Source of the DNA: Arthrobacter ramosus
Lineage (GTDB): Bacteria > Actinomycetota > Actinomycetes > Actinomycetales > Micrococcaceae
Length of the DNA stretch: 64,000 bases
Assembly: GCF_039535095.1 (NCBI RefSeq)
Contig: NZ_BAAAWN010000001.1
Location: 1,426,001-1,490,000 of the forward strand
Reading direction: 5' to 3'
Part shown: one piece after another, positions 59,534 to 64,000 of the stretch
Numbering within the stretch: the stretch's first letter is position 1
Layout of the letters: every line of letters begins with the position of its first letter
Program-made: the position numbers and the translations under genes
The notes under the pieces: model-generated
Seen by the model: only the letters and a program-made list of their open reading frames with translations
What the model was told of the DNA's origin: nothing
Database searches by the model: none

Positions 59534-62500
59534 CTACTCGGCCGGGCCGGGAGCGGATCGGCGGCCGGTGACTTTGGGAATCATTCCGGTGGTCCAGTCC
59601 AGGTGGTCGCCCTCGCCGTGGCCCGCGATGCCATCCTTCGCGACGTCGGGGAGTTGCGTGAGTGCCTTGAGCAGCGTCTTCTTCTCCCGCCGGCCTTCGA
59701 CCAGTTTGTAGAGGACGGGCACGAGGACGAGCGTCAAAGCCGTGGACGAAACAAGGCCGCCGATGACCACAATTGCGAGCGGCCGCGAAATGAACCCGCC
59801 GCCTCCCGTGAGGCCCAGAGCCATGGGTGTCAGGGCGAACACGGTAGCAAGTGCCGTCATGAGGATGGGACGAAGTCGCTGCCTGGCGCCGTGCGTGATG
59901 GCATCCGCCACGCTCATTCCGGGGCTGCCATCGTGTGGTTTGCGGTACTGGTTGATCAGGTCGATCAGCACGATCGCGTTGGTCACGACGATTCCCACCA
60001 GCATCAGCATGCCGATCAGGGAAGGCAGTCCGAGCGGAACACCGGTGACCAGGAGCAAAGCGATGGCACCCGTCGCCGCAAAAGGCACGGACACCAACAG
60101 GATGAGGGGCTGGATGAGGGACTTGAACGCAGCCACCATGATGACATAGACAATGGCGACTGCGGCCAGGAGCGCGAGGCCGAGCTGGCGGAAGGAGTCC
60201 GCCTGCTGCGTCGTGGCGCCGCCGATCGTGGCGGTAACGCCTGCCGGAAGCTGCACCAAGGCCAGCCGGTCACTGACTGCCGTGCTGACGGCACCAAGGT
60301 TGGAGCCCGACGGCGTGACGGTCACCCTCGCGCTTCGCTGGCCGTTGCTGCTGGTGATGGAGACCGGGGTGTCTACTTGGTCTACGGAAGCGATGCTCGA
60401 CAGCGGAACGGGCCCGGCCGGCGTCGGGAGGTTGATGCCCCTGACATCGGCGATGCTGCTGAAGTGCGTGCCTTCGCCGATCTGTACCGGGAAGTCCGTG
60501 GTGTCGATACGGACAGTGCCAGCGGGGATGGGACTGACCGTGGACGCCAGGACGCCGGCGACTTGTTCTTCGTTCAGCCCGGCGGCGACGGCCTTGGCAC
60601 GATCAACCTTTACCTGGACCACCGACTGGCTGGCATCCAGGTTGGTGGCTACCTCGGCACTCCCGGGCACGCCGTCCATGGCCTTCGCTACGGCGTCGCT
60701 TGCGGTCTTGAGATCCGCCGAGTTGGCGGCGTTGATGGTGATGTCCACGCTGGAAGACGTGCCCAGGCCACCCTGTTGGGCCCCCACAGTGACCTTTCCT
60801 GCGGCCGCGGCGGTGGCGAGCCGGGACCGGACCGTGTCCTGCAGTTTCTGCTGGTCAGCCTTATCATCCGTTACCACGGTGAAGGTCGAGTTCGACGAAC
60901 CTGTTGACGTGAGCGCGGCGAAACCTGTCTGGGCATTGCCTGAAGTGACCTGTACGTCCTTGATCCCGTCGATCCCGCGAAGGACCGATTCCACTTGGGC
61001 AGCAGCGGCCCCGGTCTGTTCCAGGCTTGTACCGGCGGGAAGAACCTGGCGCACGGTCATGCTGTTCTGGCCGGAGTTGCCCAGCAGGTCTGTCGCCAGC
61101 AGCGGGGACATGGCTGCAGTTCCACCCAACACCAGGACCGCGGCGACGATGGTCACGATCGGGTGCTTCTGGGTTTTGACCAGGATGGGCAAATAGCCGC
61201 GCTGCAGCAGGCTCCGCCGCTCTGCCTCGTGCGCCGCGGCAACGGCGCGCTCGGCGGCAAGGGCGTCCCCGGCCGCGGCCGGCGACTTGAGGAACCAGTA
61301 CGCCAGCACCGGAACGATGGTGAGGGACACGAGCAACGAGGACAACAGGGCGATGGTCACCGTCAGGGCGAAGGGCCGGAACAGTTCGCCCGCCAGGTTG
61401 CCCACGAAGGCGATCGGCAGGAACACGGCAACCGTGGTGAGGGTGGACGCCGTGATGGCACCGGCAACTTCCCGGATCGAATTGAGGATGGCAGCGAGCT
61501 TGTGCTCGCCGTAGCTGAGGTGCCGTTTGATGTTCTCGATCACCACGATCGAGTCGTCCACCACACGGCCGATCGCGATGGTCAATGCGCCAAGCGTGAG
61601 GATGTTGAGCGAGTAGTGGGTCGCCGATATTCCGATGAACGTAATCAGGAGCGACAACGGAATGGATACCGCCGTCACGAGCGTGGACCGTACGGACATC
61701 AGGAACAAGAGAATGACTGCCACCGCGAAGCCAAGTCCGAGAAGGCCTTCCGTGGTGAGGTCCTTGATGGATTTTTCGATGTACGGGGCCTGGTCGAACA
61801 CCGGGGTGAAGTGCGCATTGGAGCCGAGTTCGGCTTCCATCTGGGGAATGGAGTCCTTGACAGCGTGCGAAATGGCGACGGTATCGCCGTCGGGCTTCTT
61901 CGTGATGGACAGGGCCAGCGTCGGCTTCCCATTGGTCCGGGTAATGGAGGTTGCGGCGTCGTCTTTGATGCTCACGTCGGCTACGGTGCCGATCGTGGTT
62001 CCGCCCTTGGCGCCGGTGAGCGGCAAGCCCTTGATGACGTCGAGGGAGTCCACCGGGCTGCCGATCTGCAGGGAGAGCGTCTTGCCCTGATCCTCGATGG
62101 TTCCGGCCGGGACCAGCGTCCCGTTGTTCTTGAGGGCACTCGTGAGCGACTGGACCGTGGCGCCGTTCGCGGCCATGGCCTGGGCTTTGGGCTGGATCAG
62201 GATGTGCTGGGTGGCCCCACCCGTCACGTCAGCGCTGCGGACCCCGTCCAGTTTCTGGAGCCGGGGAACGCTCAAGCGCTGCAGGTCCGTGTTCAGCTCG
62301 CTGAGAGGCTTGTCCGAAGACACCGCCAGATACACGATCGGGAAGTCGCTGATGCTGCCTGCAAAAGACCGGGGCTCGACGTCGGCCGGCAGGACACGCT
62401 TGGCGTTGGAGATGGCGCGATCGATCTGGTTGCGCGCGCGGTCCAGGTTCGAACCGTACGTGAACACCATGGTGATCTGCGAAACACCGTTCCGCGACGT

Positions 62501-62749
62501 CGACGTGGTCGATTCCAGGCCCTCGACGCTGTTCAGCGCTGTTTCGAGCGGGCGGCTGAGTTGCTTGTCGACAACTTCCGGGGACGCGCCCGGCATGGCC
62601 GTGATCACCGAGATCTGCGGGAACTCGATCGAGGGAATGAGTTCCTGTTTGAGGGAAGACATGGTGATCACGCCGAACACCGCCGCGAAGACGGTGATCA
62701 GCGCGATCAGTGCCCTGTTCGCCAGTGAAAGCTTTGCCAGACGGAACAT
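59534..62749 (-). CDS. RND-superfamily efflux permease (HAE1/AcrB-type)
   Basis: 1071 aa. It starts MFRLAKLSLANRALIALITVFAAVFG (helix 1), then a porter domain (EFPQISVITAMPGASPEVVDKQL). The second helix block is GLLGLGFAVAVILLFLMSVRSTLVTAVSIPLSLLITFIG, with GRVVDDSIVVIENIKRHL carrying the proton-relay aspartates. The second half repeats the layout, ending GALALVLVPVLYKLV-like. A stand-alone RND without the membrane-fusion or outer-membrane partners, as expected in a Gram-positive. Substrate unknown. Confidence 0.94.
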   Translation of the reverse strand: MFRLAKLSLANRALIALITVFAAVFGVITMSSLKQELIPSIEFPQISVITAMPGASPEVVDKQLSRPLETALNSVEGLESTTSTSRNGVSQITMVFTYGSNLDRARNQIDRAISNAKRVLPADVEPRSFAGSISDFPIVYLAVSSDKPLSELNTDLQRLSVPRLQKLDGVRSADVTGGATQHILIQPKAQAMAANGATVQSLTSALKNNGTLVPAGTIEDQGKTLSLQIGSPVDSLDVIKGLPLTGAKGGTTIGTVADVSIKDDAATSITRTNGKPTLALSITKKPDGDTVAISHAVKDSIPQMEAELGSNAHFTPVFDQAPYIEKSIKDLTTEGLLGLGFAVAVILLFLMSVRSTLVTAVSIPLSLLITFIGISATHYSLNILTLGALTIAIGRVVDDSIVVIENIKRHLSYGEHKLAAILNSIREVAGAITASTLTTVAVFLPIAFVGNLAGELFRPFALTVTIALLSSLLVSLTIVPVLAYWFLKSPAAAGDALAAERAVAAAHEAERRSLLQRGYLPILVKTQKHPIVTIVAAVLVLGGTAAMSPLLATDLLGNSGQNSMTVRQVLPAGTSLEQTGAAAAQVESVLRGIDGIKDVQVTSGNAQTGFAALTSTGSSNSTFTVVTDDKADQQKLQDTVRSRLATAAAAGKVTVGAQQGGLGTSSSVDITINAANSADLKTASDAVAKAMDGVPGSAEVATNLDASQSVVQVKVDRAKAVAAGLNEEQVAGVLASTVSPIPAGTVRIDTTDFPVQIGEGTHFSSIADVRGINLPTPAGPVPLSSIASVDQVDTPVSITSSNGQRSARVTVTPSGSNLGAVSTAVSDRLALVQLPAGVTATIGGATTQQADSFRQLGLALLAAVAIVYVIMVAAFKSLIQPLILLVSVPFAATGAIALLLVTGVPLGLPSLIGMLMLVGIVVTNAIVLIDLINQYRKPHDGSPGMSVADAITHGARQRLRPILMTALATVFALTPMALGLTGGGGFISRPLAIVVIGGLVSSTALTLVLVPVLYKLVEGRREKKTLLKALTQLPDVAKDGIAGHGEGDHLDWTTGMIPKVTGRRSAPGPAE

Positions 62750-62813
62750 TGCACTGTCTCCTGGGATCTACGGTCTGTTTCTTGTCTCGAACCGGCCGCA
62801 GCCCGGACGGTTG

Positions 62814-64000
62814 CTAGTGCTGAACGGCGTCAGCAGGCTCAAGTTGGAGCGAATGGGCAGTGCTCGCTTCCAACTCGGCCGCAAGGTCCGGATTGTCGTT
62901 CAGTTTGACGCCGTAGCCTGGCATCATTTCCTTGAGCTTGGACTGCCAGCCCTTGAAGTTCTTCGGGAAGGACCGCTGGAGCATCTCGATCATGATGGGG
63001 ACAGCGGTGGAGGCTCCGGGGGAGGCGCCAAGCAGCGCTCCGATGGAGCCGTCACGAGCCGTGATGACTTCGGTGCCGAACTGCAGCACTCCGCCCTTCT
63101 TGGAATCCTTCTTAATGATCTGCACCCGCTGGCCTGCGGTGATGAGCTCCCAGTTGCCGCCGTCGGCCTGGGGGTAGTACTCGCGGAGGGACTCCACCTT
63201 GGCGTCGTGGCGCTTGGCGACTTCCTTGATCAGGTACGCAGTCAGGTCCATGTTGTCCTTGGCCACGGCCAGCATCGGGATGATGTTGCCCGGGCGGATG
63301 GACAGCGGTAGGTCAAGGTAGCTGCTCGTCTTGAGGAAGTTGGTGGAGAAACCGGCGTACGGGCCGAAAAGCAGGGAACGCTTGCCGTCAACGTAGCGGG
63401 TATCAAGGTGCGGCACGGACATTGGCGGTGCGCCGACGGAGGCCTGGCCGTATACCTTGGCGCTGTGCTGGCCGGCAATGGCCGCGTCGGTGCAGCGGAA
63501 GAACTGCCCGGATACCGGGAAACCGCCGTAGCCCTTGCTTTCCGGGATGCCCGATGCCTGGAGCAGGTGGAGTGCTCCGCCGCCGGCGCCGACAAAGACG
63601 AACTTGGCGTGGATCTGGCCGTGTTCGCCGGAAGCGGGGTGCTTGAGCGAAAGGTCCCAGCCGCCGTCGGAGGCTTTGCTCACATTGGTGACACCGTGGC
63701 CATAGTTGACTTCAACGCCGTTGGCAGCGAGGTAACCGGTCAGTTCGCGGGTCAGGGCGCCGAAGTCGACGTCGGTGCCTTCCGCTGCGCGGGTGGCGGC
63801 AACGCGCTGCTTGGCGTCGCGGCCCTTGACGATGAGCGGAGCCCACTTGGCGATCTGTGCCTGGTCTTCCGTGTATTCCATGCTGCGGAAGAGAGTGTTG
63901 GGCTTGAGTGCCTCGTAGCGGGTCTTGAGGAAGTCAGCGTGCTTGTCGCCGATGACGAAGCTCATATGCGGAACGGTGTTGATGAAGCCCTTGGGGGAGC
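62814..64000 (-). CDS. mqo: Malate:quinone oxidoreductase (5' end outside window)
   Basis: A C-terminal part of about 395 residues; the frame continues to the right window edge ([16 protein letters not shown] at the boundary). Motifs: [57 protein letters not shown] and [33 protein letters not shown]. It is an FAD enzyme passing malate electrons to quinone (TCA/respiration), bound to the membrane face. The start is not visible. Confidence 0.95.
   Translation of the reverse strand, partial: SPKGFINTVPHMSFVIGDKHADFLKTRYEALKPNTLFRSMEYTEDQAQIAKWAPLIVKGRDAKQRVAATRAAEGTDVDFGALTRELTGYLAANGVEVNYGHGVTNVSKASDGGWDLSLKHPASGEHGQIHAKFVFVGAGGGALHLLQASGIPESKGYGGFPVSGQFFRCTDAAIAGQHSAKVYGQASVGAPPMSVPHLDTRYVDGKRSLLFGPYAGFSTNFLKTSSYLDLPLSIRPGNIIPMLAVAKDNMDLTAYLIKEVAKRHDAKVESLREYYPQADGGNWELITAGQRVQIIKKDSKKGGVLQFGTEVITARDGSIGALLGASPGASTAVPIMIEMLQRSFPKNFKGWQSKLKEMMPGYGVKLNDNPDLAAELEASTAHSLQLEPADAVQH

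Noticed and set aside
60995..62728. A 577-codon plus-strand frame
   Set aside because: It is antisense to the RND permease gene and has no family match.

Overview
The window is high-GC actinobacterial chromosome, most likely from the Micrococcaceae (Arthrobacter, Paenarthrobacter or Pseudarthrobacter type). The evidence is: mismatch-specific nuclease NucS, the order clpS-DUF2017-murI-MBL-rph-rdgB, an nrtR/ndnR-nadABC-nadS operon, frequent GTG and TTG starts, and many promoters whose -10 hexamer (TANNNT) lies only 6-9 nt before the start codon, as in leaderless actinobacterial transcripts. I see no rRNA, tRNA, CRISPR array or prophage. The only mobile element is one IS.

Layout. 1-5.4 kb: an unidentified gene end, a cold-shock gene with a long structured leader, nagA, nucS, a small zinc-finger-like protein, an alpha/beta hydrolase and a PerM-type membrane protein. 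5.6-13 kb: a large membrane/secreted protein of unknown role, a thioredoxin-fold/TPR protein, an old-yellow-enzyme oxidoreductase, a two-gene ABC exporter, nagB and a DUF3039 protein. 13.4-22 kb: a conserved core block with an uncharacterised superfamily 2 helicase, NAD salvage (pncB-pncA), a 58-bp tandem-repeat array between the pncB and clpS promoters, then clpS, DUF2017, murI, a cAMP-phosphodiesterase-like MBL protein, rph and rdgB. 22-35 kb: DedA, two MFS permeases, a frameshifted DUF4235 gene, an exonuclease-BRCT protein, DUF4395, an ADP-ribosylglycohydrolase, two DUF202 proteins, aquaporin and sbcDC. 35-45.8 kb is catabolic and accessory: an IclR-controlled HpaBC-like flavin monooxygenase, a lipoprotein, a phosphoribosyltransferase, an unusual 2-oxoacid dehydrogenase operon, an amino-acid permease and an Lrp regulator. 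45.9-51.8 kb: de novo NAD synthesis (nrtR-nadA-nadB-nadC-nadS). 51.9-64 kb: GtrA, a FAH-family hydrolase, DUF1684, a lipoprotein, a transglutaminase-like protein, an IS1634-type insertion, a MarR/luciferase-like pair, an RND-type permease and the 3' part of mqo.

How the parts connect. Both NAD routes are here: salvage (pncB, pncA) and de novo (nadABC, with a cysteine desulfurase suited to supplying the NadA iron-sulfur cluster). nagA and nagB form the amino-sugar route to fructose-6-phosphate. NucS, RdgB, SbcCD, the DEDDh-BRCT protein and the unnamed helicase give a DNA-integrity theme. The most unusual unit is at 40.3-43.6 kb: E1-alpha, E1-beta, a free-standing lipoyl domain and a separate alpha/beta hydrolase, with no E2 catalytic domain. 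This is the domain plan of an AcoC-type E2 split into two genes. A second clear event is an IS inserted exactly into a CTAG that formed the overlapping stop codons of two convergent genes; the 4-bp duplication left both genes intact.
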